Source: Phoronis australis (lineage: Eukaryota; Phoronida; Phoronidae). Taken from it: a stretch of DNA of 64,000 nt. A model generated the notes under the pieces. That model worked only from the letters and a program-made list of their open reading frames with translations. It did no database searches and had not been told where the DNA came from. The DNA lies in assembly GCA_002633005.1 (NCBI GenBank), contig NMRA01000319.1, forward strand, positions 103,546 to 167,545, read 5' to 3'. How positions within the stretch are numbered: the stretch's first letter is position 1; every line of letters begins with the position of its first letter. Positions 33,696-46,594 of this stretch are shown here, in pieces. A program made the position numbers and the translations under genes.

Positions 33696-36600
33696 TCATG
33701 ACAGTTCCTTTGTCTTTCTTGGAGACTGTCTTGAAGAGAGGTGATGAGAATCCATTTTCATCGCATGTTTGAAGTTATATCGACCACACGAACTTATGCT
33801 CCTCCGCAGCACTGGAGTTACGTAAGAAACATCCCGCTGACCTTCATAAGGGGGGGTGTTTCTGCCCGTCCCTTTTCCAGAGCGCCCATTGACATCTTCA
33901 TTTACAATGCAATCGATTAAACGGTCTCTCTTTGAAACCGGTGTTCCCATGCCACCATTTATGAAATAATATCTGTTTTTGTCTCCCAGTGAAGGATTTT
34001 TAGTCGAATCGTTTTCTCTAAATTCGCCAGTGTCACTCTCTGCAGTATCTTCGTAGCCGGACTGGCAACCGGAAGCACGTGTTGCAGCTCGCCATGACCA
34101 GTCCATCCGGGCTTCTTGCATGCATTTTACGGTCCACGTGGTTCTTGGGTCGTAAACCACTCCCGGGGCCGTCTTGGGTCGAGAGGTTGGCATAAAATGT
34201 GATTCCACTCCGTGACACACAGCATCTAAAGCATTGTAGTTATAGAGTTACTGGGCGTGCCATAGACAACTAACCACACAGTGCAATGAAACAAGCTCGA
34301 TTTATTAGACATTAATCCATGTTCTCGGGTTCATTTTTGTAGACTCAATACTTAAATACGCGATCAACAGTGGAATTAAGACTCCTTAATGATTAGGGTA
34401 CTGATCATCATACTAACGACAACGATTGAAAACATCATACCCCCAGATGCCTTTATATCAGTCAACAACCATTGATAAAGCGTCTTAAGGAGATTCGACA
34501 CGCTTTTAATTCATAAGTTTTCGTATGTTAGATATTGGACTTTGCTTACTACAAATCTGCAAAAATGTGGAAGTCGTCACCTAATGACTAGTCCGCTACA
34601 GCCGGCTAAACAACGGGCACCTTTCGCAAAAGTGTGAAATTTGCATTGGTCGCCGTTACTTTGGCAATTAAGTTTGTGACAGGTTTCTTTAAAAATGGAT
34701 TAATTTTGTTAGTTTTGTGTTTCGCAGCTTTAGTTATATTTTTCGGTTTACCGATTTCCTTACAGCGTCGTAAGTATTTATTTTTATTTATTATTGTGAT
34801 ATTTAAAATGAGGGGGCCTCTTCAGTGATAGCACTGCTTTCCAAGTAACGCTTTTTTCTCTACTCCGAGAATCTTACTTTTAGCGTTTTGTCTTATTCAC
34901 AAAAATTTTCTACGTTAATTTTCCTTCTGCGTTGCGTTTTGAAACCATCATATTTTCCATTAAATAAGTAAATAAATAGGAACGGGGGTAACCAACATGG
35001 TTTCGTGGTATTCAGTCTCAAAGAGCGCCACATAAGTGTTCCCAATTTAACTCTAACTTTCCAAAGCGCGTCAATTTCAACTAGATTACGGCTGCAAACC
35101 CGTGTTGTGCCAGATGGCCATTATGCTATGCTGTTGGAATTGTGAGGAAAGTTTATTTGACGGGAATAATCCATGACGCCTACTTGGGTTTGCCTGGGCT
35201 CTCAACTATTTTAGTCCTAACTTATACTAAAATAACAATGCTGTCATTCTATCACAAGTCACCACGTGCTTATTGAACAATGGTGCTGACGTCATACGAA
35301 CAATCAAACCTGAGACTTTAAAGATGCATAGTCTCATTTAATTGTGAACATGCAAATGAAGTGCTAAGTTAAAAACAACCCCGGGTCCTCCAGTGTGCTG
35401 GAAACCATCTGAAAACCACTTATCGTTACAATCTCGCGAAAGTCTTGTTTTGCAGATTATTTTTATGTTAATGAGTATGGTAATATTTCATCATGGCAGA
35501 CGAAGACCAAATGCGCCAATAGAACAAAGAAGGCATATAATTTAGTTTATTTGGAATCTCACGTCTTCTTGTGTATAACTGACGTTATATTTGCACACAC
35601 TCCTTGTCGCCATGGGAACCCTTGGAAACCCCCACAGCATTGTCCTTTCCCTTGGAAACAAGCCAAAGTTTTAATGATTTGTTTATTTCACTAAAAAATA
35701 ACGATATTTGGAATTACTTGGGTTTTATATATGGTAACACGTGTTGTGGTATTTCCATTATAACCGCATATTTACAGTTTGTTTCTATTCCTGATTATGC
35801 TTGTACACACAGTTCTCGAGGAAGTCACTAGGTGGCTCTTGCAACAAATTCAAACATTCAGTTTTAATGAAACATGTCATGAAAGGCAGCACTGTTCTTA
35901 AGTATGACGTGATGAAATGTGATGTCGCGCGCAATTATTTACAACCGCAACATGAGCTCAATTTTCAACATTCTTAAAGAAAATAACGTGTTAACTGAAA
36001 TGAAACGGAAATAAAAATGATATAAAATGATATTCAAATGCTTTTAAATTAGTCAGTGGAGTAAAACAACGACAGCTTTACCGCAAGCTGTGTCGAACTC
36101 CCTTAAGTCGATCACGTTTTAACTACTCACATGGGCAAATGTTTAAGTGTTAAACCAATAGCTTTGAAAATGGTTAACCGGGTTAATAGGTCAATAACTA
36201 TCTGGTGCATTCTCTCATAGTGCCTTGTGTTAAAAGTTGTAGATATTCTAGCTATACTTTTTACCATATCGATTACAACACGTCATAAAATGCTGAAAAT
36301 AAAAAAATTGCTTATAGTATTTTTGTGTAAAACAAACATCACGAGTTAGTGGATTTGGCCTTGACGCAAAAGTGAACTTTCGCATTGTCTTGGGTGTGAT
36401 ATACTGATCTCAACCATAAACCAGCGGTCACATCCTTGTAACTGCAATTTGTTTGAACATGCAGAACATCCAAAAATATATATAGAATGGTCAAAAGCAT
36501 GGTAATCTGTCCAATATTTAGCTTTGCAACAAAAAGGCCCATAACTTAGCGTAATGATACGAGTACTACAAATTCTGCAGGTTTAGATGATGCAGGACTC

Positions 36601-39600
36601 CGGTGATCACGTGATCAAATTCAACAACATAAAACATACAAACCTCGTATCATTTTTCTAACCGATGTCTCTTGCCTTTCCATTTCGGCTTTGGCACTAC
36701 TCCTGCAAAATAAGAACGATTCATTTCCAAGGCATGGCGCGACATGTACATGAGCTTTCAACCTAACAACGTATAATGTCGCTCGATTTTTCAACCACAG
36801 AGTACATAAAATTTTTTATCTGTTTCAAGAGAGTTAGCCGTCACCTGCTGAGCTGGACATATGATTAAAACGGCTAGATTTCAAATGGAGAACAAAACCC
36901 AAAATATTGGTTTGGCCCACTTGAATGGTGCATGGGACTAAGGGGTGGCAACCCAATAAAAGAAGTGCTGTCCTCAGGGGCGGATCCAGGATTTTGAGTT
37001 AGGGGATCCACGTCAGAGTATTAGCCAGGATTTCGCTCGTCAGACGTTCGTGCCCCCGAACTGCCAAATGGATCTAGGAGAATTTTAGGGGGACATGGCC
37101 CTCTTGGCCCCCCTCTAAATCCGCCATTGGTCCTCCCTAGTATCTTCAAAAAGTCCAAATCAATACATGGCGTGATTATAATACCAAAACTGAAGGATAT
37201 TTTCACTTAAACTGGTTATTTAATGTTCATCCTGTTGAACAAAATGGTGGCATTTTTTACAAATATCTCTCACGTGAAATGTGAATTAAAAATGCGGAAG
37301 GGGACATTGTCAAGACTTAGTTAGCTAGAATCACACGACAGTGGTTTGGTCAACAGCGCTCGCATTAAAGAATAGTTTCTGCCAAGAAACACAAACATTA
37401 GTTACTTGCAGAAAAATGTCACATAGCCAAAGTTAAAAGCAGCCATTACGTACTTTTAATGACCCCGGTTTTGTCGTTGAGCATATTAAATTTTGTATTG
37501 GCATTCTCCTTCAATACTCTTTAATGCCCCTTTAATACGCACAGTAGGACTGATCATAAATTTATGTAGGAATTTTGTCAAAGCATGCGCGGTAGCAGTA
37601 CAGTGTATAAGAGATGCATTATAGCTATAAGTTGGTCGACAAGTAGGGAATAAGATTCATGTACCATTCTTCCAACGACTTGCTGGAAACCCGATTGTCT
37701 AGCGCCCTCTGTGGACCCCGCCGAGTAATCTGCAAAAGAAACCAAGACAAATACGATAACTCTCAGATTTATATGAAGTTGTAATTGTTCCATTCTTGTT
37801 CCCAAAATGGATGTCACATTTCGAATTTCATTCACGAATGAAAGTAAAATAATAGAAGTTTGAACTTCCAATATCTGTATCTTCAGTCATACCTGACCAA
37901 GAATCTTAAATTGAAAGTTTAGAACACTATGAAAAAAACCTAAGTTACATTTCATGAAGCTTTTTTGGACTTAACGTAGATCGAAATAATAATGTTGTCT
38001 TTCCACCACATGTCACGTTAGGCTTGTTGATCAAACATCATTTTAATCCCTTTTTTGTTTAAATTTATTGAGATTTGCGTTTGGTATGGACGTCTGAAGT
38101 GATGCACCAGTGGAATTGCTAGTCCCAGTGTCAAAACTTTCAGTAATATATAGTGTATTGGGGACGATCACAAGCTAAGGACGCCTGTGGTGTTCACTAC
38201 TGAGGTGAATCAGCCACGGACGAAAGGGTACTTCTTTTTAAATTGAATTGTCGGCCAAGATCGAAAACCTGTGAGCTCTCCGTGAGAGTTTCTAAGGGTA
38301 AAGGACTCTTGATATCATGGCGGGAAAACGTTTTATAGGTTTTATGAGAAACATTTTTTCATTCACATTTACGCGGTAATTGATAAATGCAGCCACAACC
38401 AAATTCCATAAATTTGTTATTGTAATATGACTTACATTGCCCAGTTGCCTCGCTGCTTGGTCAGTGTTTTTCCAGGCGTCAGCTGAAATGAACAAATAGT
38501 CATGTTTTACGGAATAGAAGTGAATGTTCAATTTGCCGTTCAAAAATATATATGACGTCCTCTAGTTTTCACAGGTAGACGAAATCTGATGCGTGCGCAT
38601 CCCATTGTTAACAATATGCATTATCCTTTGACGCCACCTGTTGACGGGAATGCATTCATACATGTGTCACCTGAACGATTTTCCCCAGTTTATTATCATG
38701 TGACGTCTTCGATTCTGTATGTGAAAGAGCAATCTACTACTCATTCATTAATTAGCGTTTACTCCAATTTAGACAGTCACTTGGTAAATAAGGTGAAAAT
38801 ATGCACATTTTCTTTATCAGTTCGGAATAGTGTTCAGCGAACAGCACCCCATGTATTCAAAAAGATGTAAGTTTGACAAAACACTTCAGTGATGCAACGT
38901 CTTCTGCAACATGAAGTTCCTTAGCATCCTAAAACGGTGAAGTGTTGAAATGAATGGATTGGTAACGTGTCTTTTTGATTTACCAAATGTTGTTCTTTGC
39001 CTTTCTGGTGTCGGTAGAGGAGGTAAACCAATCTGAAACCATGAAAGGATGACTTGTGAGCACAACAATGAGCTGCCTACGTAGAAATAAATTTGATTTC
39101 AGCGTACGATTAAAGCATGCACTTATTAGGGGTCATTGTGTTCGTTGCTTAAATATTGCAATTCATTATACGCTCGTAACATGGCGGATAAAAATATAAA
39201 TTGGCGCAAACGTGATAAGCGGTTAGTAATCGTGAACACTTCAGCTGTTTAAAAGTTTTATTTAAGAGATCGTGTGACAGACGCTGTGCTAGACCAGCCG
39301 TAAAAAAAAGAATGATATAAATATCAAAGTTTCTTCCTTGTAAATTATCGGAACCTGAGGCCTTGCCAAAGATGTTTGTTTCTACCATGAAAAATATTCC
39401 AGATGCAGTCAGCGATTGATAAGATAACGCCGCATTTTGGAAGGTTTGGTTAACCCTGTCAAACGGAATGGATTTCCAAAACTCTTTTCCTTGCCAATTC
39501 ATTAAATAATTCGCTAAGGATTGCAGGCAAATGTCTAGTGTGGAATGGTTAGCGTCTGAGTAGCCTGGTTTGTAATTTGGCTTTACTGGAGAAATTTTGC

Positions 39601-42320
39601 TTATTAGTTATCTATAAATACACTCAAATTCACTGCAGTTCAGAGATAGAAATTACCTTCTTTAAGTCGACGCCGTTCCATATATGGTATTGTCTCATCA
39701 AACGTGATTTGTCCGCGTGGTAGGGATTTCGGAAGTCCAGTCCCTCCTGATAAGCTATGTCGGCAGCCTAAAACCAAGAGGGACGAAAAACTGTGTACCT
39801 ACATATAGGTATCAAAAACATTTCATAAAGAATTATCAAAGACTTCAATGAAGGATGTGCACAGCGGATTATAAGATGAAAATCTAACATACGTGTATTT
39901 TATTTGAATAGTACATCGTAAGTTTGTTTACTCTCTTCTCAAAAACAGCCGCGATTTCGGGTACAACCAAGGGAGGGCATTTTCATTTCCCAATACATCG
40001 TGGGTTCGTTCCCCAATGCACTAGGAAAACTCAAACTGATTACGCACGAACATGAAACTTGATAACTGTGGTTCAGAAATCTGTAGCCACCAGCCTAGCT
40101 TCCAAAGGCAGTGGTGCACGATTCCCACCAAACTACCATAGACCTTAGACCAACAAACAATTGGTCTGAGCATAGACGTTGGAAGCGGCTAACCCTTTCA
40201 TGAAGGTGAGGGGCAGCGAACCCGGCCTCCTCTCCCACCAAAGCGACACAGGAGCTAGGGTTGAAACTGGCGGTGGTGACCGGTTGGCACTGAGGGACAG
40301 GGTATGCGCTTTTTATGAAATTATCCACTCCACCCCAACAGAGGGCCGTCGAAATTGGTGCATGATAGGGTGGAAGTGATAGAGACAGGGGAATTGGAAT
40401 CGGTGGTGACCGGGATCGAGTAGCGTTGCACTTGCAGTAGGGTGCGGATGAGCTCACAATTCCTAAAACCATCACTCCCACTGAATCTACGAAAGAAATC
40501 ATATGCTTATGTGAAAAGTTAAGGATTATACTGGCGTGTGACGTACCCAGGCATGTACGTGTATATGCAGTGCTCAGTCAAGTTCACAACTGTGATTGAT
40601 TCCGCGATCAAAGAAATAGTTCACCGACTCCGCGGCGTTGAAATGTGCCCGCGGGCGTTTGCAATGATACTCGCATGGCTTTGTTTGTGTCCTACTTCAC
40701 TTCTAGATAGTATATCTCAACGCCGGGCATTGTCAACAGTTATCAAAGACTGGTTCACATTGGACGAAATTATGTGCTTAAAATTCAACAAGCCCATTAC
40801 GGAATCAAATTCGTCTGCCTCCATTGAACTAGTGTACATTCGGTTCAGACAATCAAGTTGTACAGATCAAAGCGTCTCAGGTCTTAGCCTCAGAACCGTC
40901 AGCCAGCTGAGGGCAGCACTTAAAATCTATCAAAACTTGGCATAGGCCTACCAATATATACTTAGCTAGATGGTAAAATTCCCAATCAAATGAAAGAGGT
41001 AAAGCGGAGAGTAGGGAAACGTGTTGAAACCGAAGTATGTCTTACTGTCAAGGAAAATGGAAATATCTTAAAAAACAGCGGTATCTAACGTACAATATTT
41101 CCTGCAGTTTCACCTTTGTCGATCTTACAACTGAACAACACAGTCACCTTATTAATATAGCAATTGTAGGGTCTAGGCCTACATTAGATCGTTAAGTAAA
41201 ATTTACCACCCAACAATCCGGTATCTTGTTGTTAGACATCTCCCCCGTCGCAGCTCTGTCACGTCAGGCTCAATCACTACATGTTACCAGGATGAGCGAA
41301 GACTGCCGAGTCATTTAACGACTAATGTAAATAACACTATTAGAGCAGTCATGGGCGTGAATTACAAAGCAAACAGCGCATTCCGCCACCTATCGGTCAA
41401 AGAATGCGGCTCACAGCAGACGACACTGAATCGGCGACTGTTCAGCCAGCACTTTACGTGAACTTGATCTAAAGTAATAAAGTTTCTGTGAGTATCCAAT
41501 TCAAAATGCTCGGTGAAGTGAATTAAATTAGGAAGGTAATTGGTTTCATTGATACTTTGAAAAAGGCTTTACCTACGATAAAACGATTTTTTCATTAAGG
41601 GGTGTGGCAGGGTGCATATGTGTATGCATTACCTTGATAACCTTCACCTTGTAGTGCAGTCTGTTGTTCAATTTGAGAAAGACTAATGTTCAATCTAAAG
41701 TTACTAATACATGCAATTTTATCTCAATTCAGTTCATTTTCTTACAATTTATATGATAATATCAATACAAGATTGCATTTTACTAAAATGGTGAACAAGA
41801 ATAATCCATAAAAAGGACAAATTGAAATTTTATGTATTAGAAAACCAATTTCAATTTTCTTGTTATCAGAAAGAGACATAGGGCTCCTGCATAATAACCC
41901 CTTTCTGCGAAACAACATCGTCACAGACCACACACGCCATCAACCAATCAGCAGTCTCAACAAGATTGGCAAGATCGTACTTACACATCTTTCTGCCTCG
42001 TCAATGTCTCCGTACTCTTCCTCCTCACCAAATACGGACTCTGTCGGTTCCGATCTCCCTGTCTGGGTACTTTTGCCTGATCCGTGACTAGACTTGGCTG
42101 CATTGATGAAAAATGAAAACCTCGATCTAACAGCAGAACTACGATTTCTACTAGATCGCCTGACAACATCAGTCGGCGCCATGTCTGTGTGGCGAAAAGT
42201 TTTGCGCGGTCGGCGAAGTAATGGGTTCCATTTATTGCCCCAACTGATGACGATTCCTTTCTGAATTCGCGAACTAGGTCGAGGTGTCTGTGACCCTTCG
42301 CTGTCCTTTAAATCCGCCAT
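33696..42320 (-). CDS. Orphan seven-exon gene, 398-aa basic protein of unknown function
   Basis: Exons in transcript order: 42320-41985, 39767-39657, 39032-38984, 38482-38436, 37729-37665, 36702-36644, 34225-33696. Start ATG to stop gives exactly 399 codons, and all six junctions agree in phase (0,0,1,0,2,1). Donors include GTAAGT (twice), GTAATT, GTAAAT, GTACAT and GTTTGT. Exon 1 encodes a Ser/Arg-rich, likely disordered N-terminus with an acidic EEEEYGD stretch. Exon 2 encodes NPYHADKSRLMRQYHIWNG. Small exons 4-6 give a charged, possibly helical part (DAWKNTDQAARQLGN; AKAEMERQ). The last exon has SRPKTAPG and WTVKCMQEARMDWSWR, then a low-complexity tail. No known domain, signal peptide or membrane segment is recognised. 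The short fourth and sixth exons are the least certain, and the last exon could be spliced further. Confidence 0.6.
34777..34845 (-). mobile_element. 3' tail of the CR1-like LINE, 5'-truncated copy
   Basis: On the minus strand this reads CTTGGAAAGCAGTGCTATCA, then CTGAAGAGGCC, CCCTCATTTTAAATATCACA and an (AATAAA)-type tail. That is almost identical to the last about 70 bases of the LINE at 49666-52868. Only the 3' end is present, as expected of a heavily 5'-truncated insertion. It lies in the intron between the last two exons of the orphan gene. Confidence 0.85.
36978..37128 (-). repeat. Dispersed repeat B, copy 2
   Basis: The reverse complement starts GGCGGATTTAGAGGGGGGCC and ends GGATCCGCCCCTG, matching 16770-16935 through most of its length. 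It lies in an intron of the orphan gene. Confidence 0.7.
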
Positions 42321-45300
42321 TTTTTCGTTTAAGTGTCTTGTCAGAGTCTCGAAAGTTACCCGTCAATTGCCAAAGCCTTTCGGAAGGTAAACATTTCTGG
42401 GCTGGAAAATTTAAAACGTTCATTAATGTTTTTCCGCAGTCCACATTATACTTCTGAGAAATTTCAATGTTAAAAACCATTAGTAGATTACATAACCTTT
42501 TGACGCAGTTACCCTAATTAGAAGTAAATTAAACTAACTTCGGGGATTCTAGTCATTGATTTTTTCATTATACTGTCTAAGCTTCGTCTTGAGCTCGGTC
42601 TAAGATATGTCGGTCATCAAACTGCGTTCAGTAGAACAATGCTTGAGCATATGCACTTTGATAAAATGGCTTGTTTACTCTTACAAGGACCAATAATAAC
42701 TAGAAGATCCATCGCCTGCATTACATCCCTGATTACAGTGTGATACGATTTTCTGATGTCGTGTTCTGCAAAAGTGAGTTCGTGGACAAAGGCGCTACAT
42801 GTTTACTCAATATGCAACCTTTTGTACATAATTTAATAACTAACTTCTTGTTAAGACCGAGTTGAATTTCATACCTACACGTATCTAGCATACAGTATAA
42901 ACATGTTAATTTTAATCATTATCTTATCTAGTATGTAGAGACATGCTTTTATACAGCATATTCACCTCTTTCTACGACCGAAACATTGCATTATAACTGC
43001 ATTATAACTGCACAGAGAGAAGTCCGTCCACTTGCCTCAGTTCAGTGAAATCATTGAAGGATATGGCCAAAATCAATTTCGTTATTGCAAATTTTCTAAA
43101 TCGAGTTTGATTTTTTATGAAGCCAGAAGGAATATGAATTCAGGCCACGAAAGTTAATGTGTTGACTTGTCATAGAAATTGCGGAAACGGAAATTGACTG
43201 AATGGGAGAGCTGCATGTTAAATTTCACATTCCTTCGAAGCTGCCTCGTGCTTGCCATTAAACAGCTGCAGATTCCCTTCTAAATTTGTCAGACCAACGC
43301 CACACTGTATAACTTGACGATACAACGAAATGTCCTACCCAATATCTCGATCTTGGTTGCAGTTCTTTCGTTTGTCCATTCCGGCCCATAGAATGTCACC
43401 TTCTCCACATACCCAAAATTCCAATTCGAGACAACATCTCAGACAACACTTGAACAAAGTAATTTCATTTCCGAGACGATAACTAAGAAGCCAAACTATC
43501 CACTCGAATATTCGAGGACGTACCTACCAAGCCCCCGCCGACCCCATGGGAAGTCTGTGTGCACTGTACATGTAAGTAGCGACAGGTCACAACAACCCAT
43601 TGGTTCTTTATGCTTGTAAAAGGCATTCTGCATTGCTTAGTTTCAAGAGTATGTTGTGGTTATGTAATGCATATAGTTGGATAGAGATAGATTATCATAA
43701 ATTAGTTATGAGCTTGTGCTCCGAACTGTTTGCAGGGTAGTTCAACACGTGGGTTAATACGATGAAAAATCTCGTGGAGCTGCTTGGTATGAAAAAAAAT
43801 CCTATCATGATTATTATACACGCGTTGTTTTACAAATTAAGATTTGTCTTCAACCTTTTGTTATCTTTTCACTTAAATTATTTACAGTACTTGTTAAATA
43901 TTTAAAAAAATGAACCATCATTTTATAAAAGTTAATAATCTAAATTTAAATCGCGCAAAGACAACCAAAAGAATATCACGACACGTGATGGGAACATTAA
44001 ATCCAGTAACACGCAATACGTTCTTCATTTCTTAACCATTTTTAAATTTTACAGAATTATTTCCAGGCTTTACAGATTTGGCCAGTCAAAGGATACTGTC
44101 GGAGTATCAAACATCAGTTAAGACATTTTTTAAAGTTCTATTCTCTGGAATTCAGGGTGAGACCCCCTGCGCCTTTTAAGTGGTCACGATATCAACCTCG
44201 GGTACGTGTATCAAGTTATCTGTCGTTAAAACAGCGCTCCTTGATAGCTATCCCCAGTAATAATTATAAATCTCATTAAGTGCTGCCTACCTTGGTTCAT
44301 AAACGAATCTCCGTTCTGTGCTTACAGTCACATTTCACATCTGTCTGCTAGCACTGTTAGCCATTACTTGATCGATCCGACTCTTTGCTACATGTACAGT
44401 TCAACGTTTAGGGTAAACACCCCGTTGCCGTCCACATTAGAAAGCGACTTTATATAACGAATGTATTGTAAAAAGATGTCTGTAAGCCCTTTGTGACTCC
44501 ATTATTTAAGCACAAAAGAGTCCTATAAGCCGCTCACAAGCTCATTAAACTAAAGCCATGCCATAAAGAGGGAATGTTTGTACAGGCAATGGCCGAGCTT
44601 AGAATGGCCTAGGTGCTTAGGTATTGTGTTTCCATGCTTGGACGGAATCATGATTTATATTTTATTGAAATCTCGATTATTACATTTCAATAGGGAAAGC
44701 TATCTACCGTTTATCGATTCAGTCCGTGACATGTTTACCAAACGCCAGGTGTCGCCGCCAGTTATGAGAACATCTATAGTGGTAGTAATACACTTTGTTC
44801 TCTTTAAGACAAAAATACAGTTAATATAAATTAACGCTTATGGACCTGAAGGGTCCGCTGGCCACGGAGACACCAGAAAAAAAATAATAACAAATACAAT
44901 GTTACAGATAATCAGAATTACAAAATTAGGTGATGATGTAATTTAAAACTACTTGTGAAAAGACTAGGAGAGATTATGATTGAAAATAGTTACGCACAAA
45001 GTAGTTGGAAATAGTGCTCTCAAGTTCATAAGTTTCAAAACAAATATTCTTCAAAAAATTAGAACACAGAGGATTACAAATGGGTAAAAAAATGTGAGAA
45101 ACACTTTCCGGAAGGTTATTAATGATATGAGGTAAGTCATTGTGAACTCAATCGTCTGCAAATGGTTTAGTACAACGAGGAATGTGTAGCAGATTTGTCG
45201 TTGTTTGGTGTAATGTTCATGAGCAGACCCACGGGTTATTAAATGACCGTGATAAAAAATGAAGGTACGTAATTTTGAGCGTATTTGCAGAAAAAAATTG

Positions 45301-45614
45301 ATAATAACAACAACATACAAATATGACTAACACCGAAATTAACTCAGTATCGCCCCGATCTTAAAACGTAAAAATAATTTGCTTGTAACCTAAAAAGGCA
45401 TTCAAGTTGCAAACGAACCATGGAAACACAAAACAATTTGCAAACGCTACCGACCTAACCGTCTCAAACAAGAGTGAAGGCTTAGTGCGCGAAGAGAAAA
45501 GTAGATTATTTCAAGGGTGGCTTAATAATGTTATAGAATTCTTTGCAGCATCATCTGTACATTATATAAAGACTTAGTGTATAATTCTGCGTGATTTACA
45601 TCCTTTCGTGATGT
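42321..45614. other. Region with no supported gene
   Basis: A/T-rich sequence with no open frame supported by splice signals. Between about 44840 and 45330, reading the minus strand, a frame-shifted patch (LPHIINNLPESVSHIF) and a ggacccttcaggtcc stretch near its end faintly resemble the tail of a retroelement. The resemblance is too weak to name. Confidence 0.4.
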
Positions 45615-46594
45615 TTAGGGCCAACACAACGAACGGGATGAAATCACTTGGGTAAATTGTTGTTCATACTTCGAGTTAACACCAATATTTGTGAGAAAAT
45701 CAGGATCATGCCTCAGATCATGAAACCCGAGCATTAACTGCTCAAAATCTCCTTCAACTTTTACCCCACATAACGCTGAGGACAGCAAGGCAGCAAATTT
45801 CGAAATTAAATTCTGAAACTTCGCATTGATGTCTTGACCTTTGAGCTGAACTTGTTTGGCGATGAGGACAATCTCTTTCACATGAACCGAGGCTGGACTA
45901 TTTCTAAAGGGACAGTCCACAATCTTGCATAATGATATTTGTATAGCATGCGCAAATGTCTCCGTAAAATTTTCACGACGAATGCCTAGTTCAACATTTT
46001 CTTTCCCAGGTGAATGTCTTCGGTTGTTATGTGCTGCAAATGTAAAATGAATACATTAATGGGGCAAAGTACACCACATGACTGAGCCTGAGAATGTACA
46101 CAATTGACACTTAAATTGACATGGATCATGAAAAGTCAAAGAGGTACTAACTTAAAAGCTACGTGTGTTACACTCAGTGGCCCCAAGGCACCACTCGTCG
46201 TAGGATATGATTATTTTCCCTACTTATTTTCCCAACTACAATCCTAACACACAAAAGTCGACATTTTCACAATGAATATTCATTTACCTTTCAAATTCGG
46301 TCGCTGATGCTTCTTAATAACGTGTCCGCGAAACCCACTGACAGAAGAATAGTTTTTGTCACACAGAGGACAATCAAATTTGTTGCCATCGGCACTAGCA
46401 CCAACAAAGGTAGTGGATGCTGCAGTTTCATCAGCATGTAAAGTGTTTGTTTCTTTTCTCTTTTTCGAGATTTCGTACCCTGAGAAATCGAGCTCATCAT
46501 CGCTTTCCTCCTCCGCAGTATAATCGCCCAACAGTGCGTCTAAATCTACGTCACTCCAGTTTTTACGAAGTCGTCGTGTTTGTTCATAATTCAT
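45615..46594 (-). CDS. Single C2H2 zinc-finger protein, two exons, 241 aa
   Basis: Exon 1 is 46594-46288, ending AAAG|GTAAAT. Exon 2 is 46033-45615, after TTTGCAG. Phase 1 matches and the reading gives 242 codons including the stop. The start is the ATG of MNYEQTRRLRKNW. Residues about 20-50 are acidic (LLGDYTAEEESDDELDF) and are followed by a basic KKRK. One classic finger, FDCPLCDKNYSSVSGFRGHVIKKH, spans C-x2-C-x12-H-x4-H at about residues 74-94. The C-terminal about 140 residues (with CKIVDCPFRNSP and LLSSALCGVKVEGDF) are not recognised. A lone finger with an acidic region suggests nuclear DNA, RNA or protein binding, which is inference. The last exon could continue through a further splice. 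Confidence 0.65.

Noticed and set aside
34634-34774. Hydrophobic plus-strand frame (FALVAVTLAIKF...) ending at GTAAG
   Set aside because: It starts at GTG, its right end meets the LINE tail, and T-rich sequence often yields hydrophobic frames by chance.
37578-37729. Last exon of the orphan gene ending at its own stop near 37.6 kb
   Set aside because: It is possible, but the internal donor after 37665 gives phase-correct joins to two more exons and a longer, sensible protein.
39149-39502. 117-codon minus-strand frame in the same intron
   Set aside because: It is not needed for phase continuity (exon 2 joins exon 3 directly) and has no recognisable features.
39950-40030. Third SINE, from a GGGTTCGTTCCCC B-box-like motif
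   Set aside because: It lacks the shared body seen in the two accepted copies.
40538-40945. 135-codon plus-strand open frame
   Set aside because: It lies in an intron of the orphan gene on the other strand, with no motif and a GTG start.
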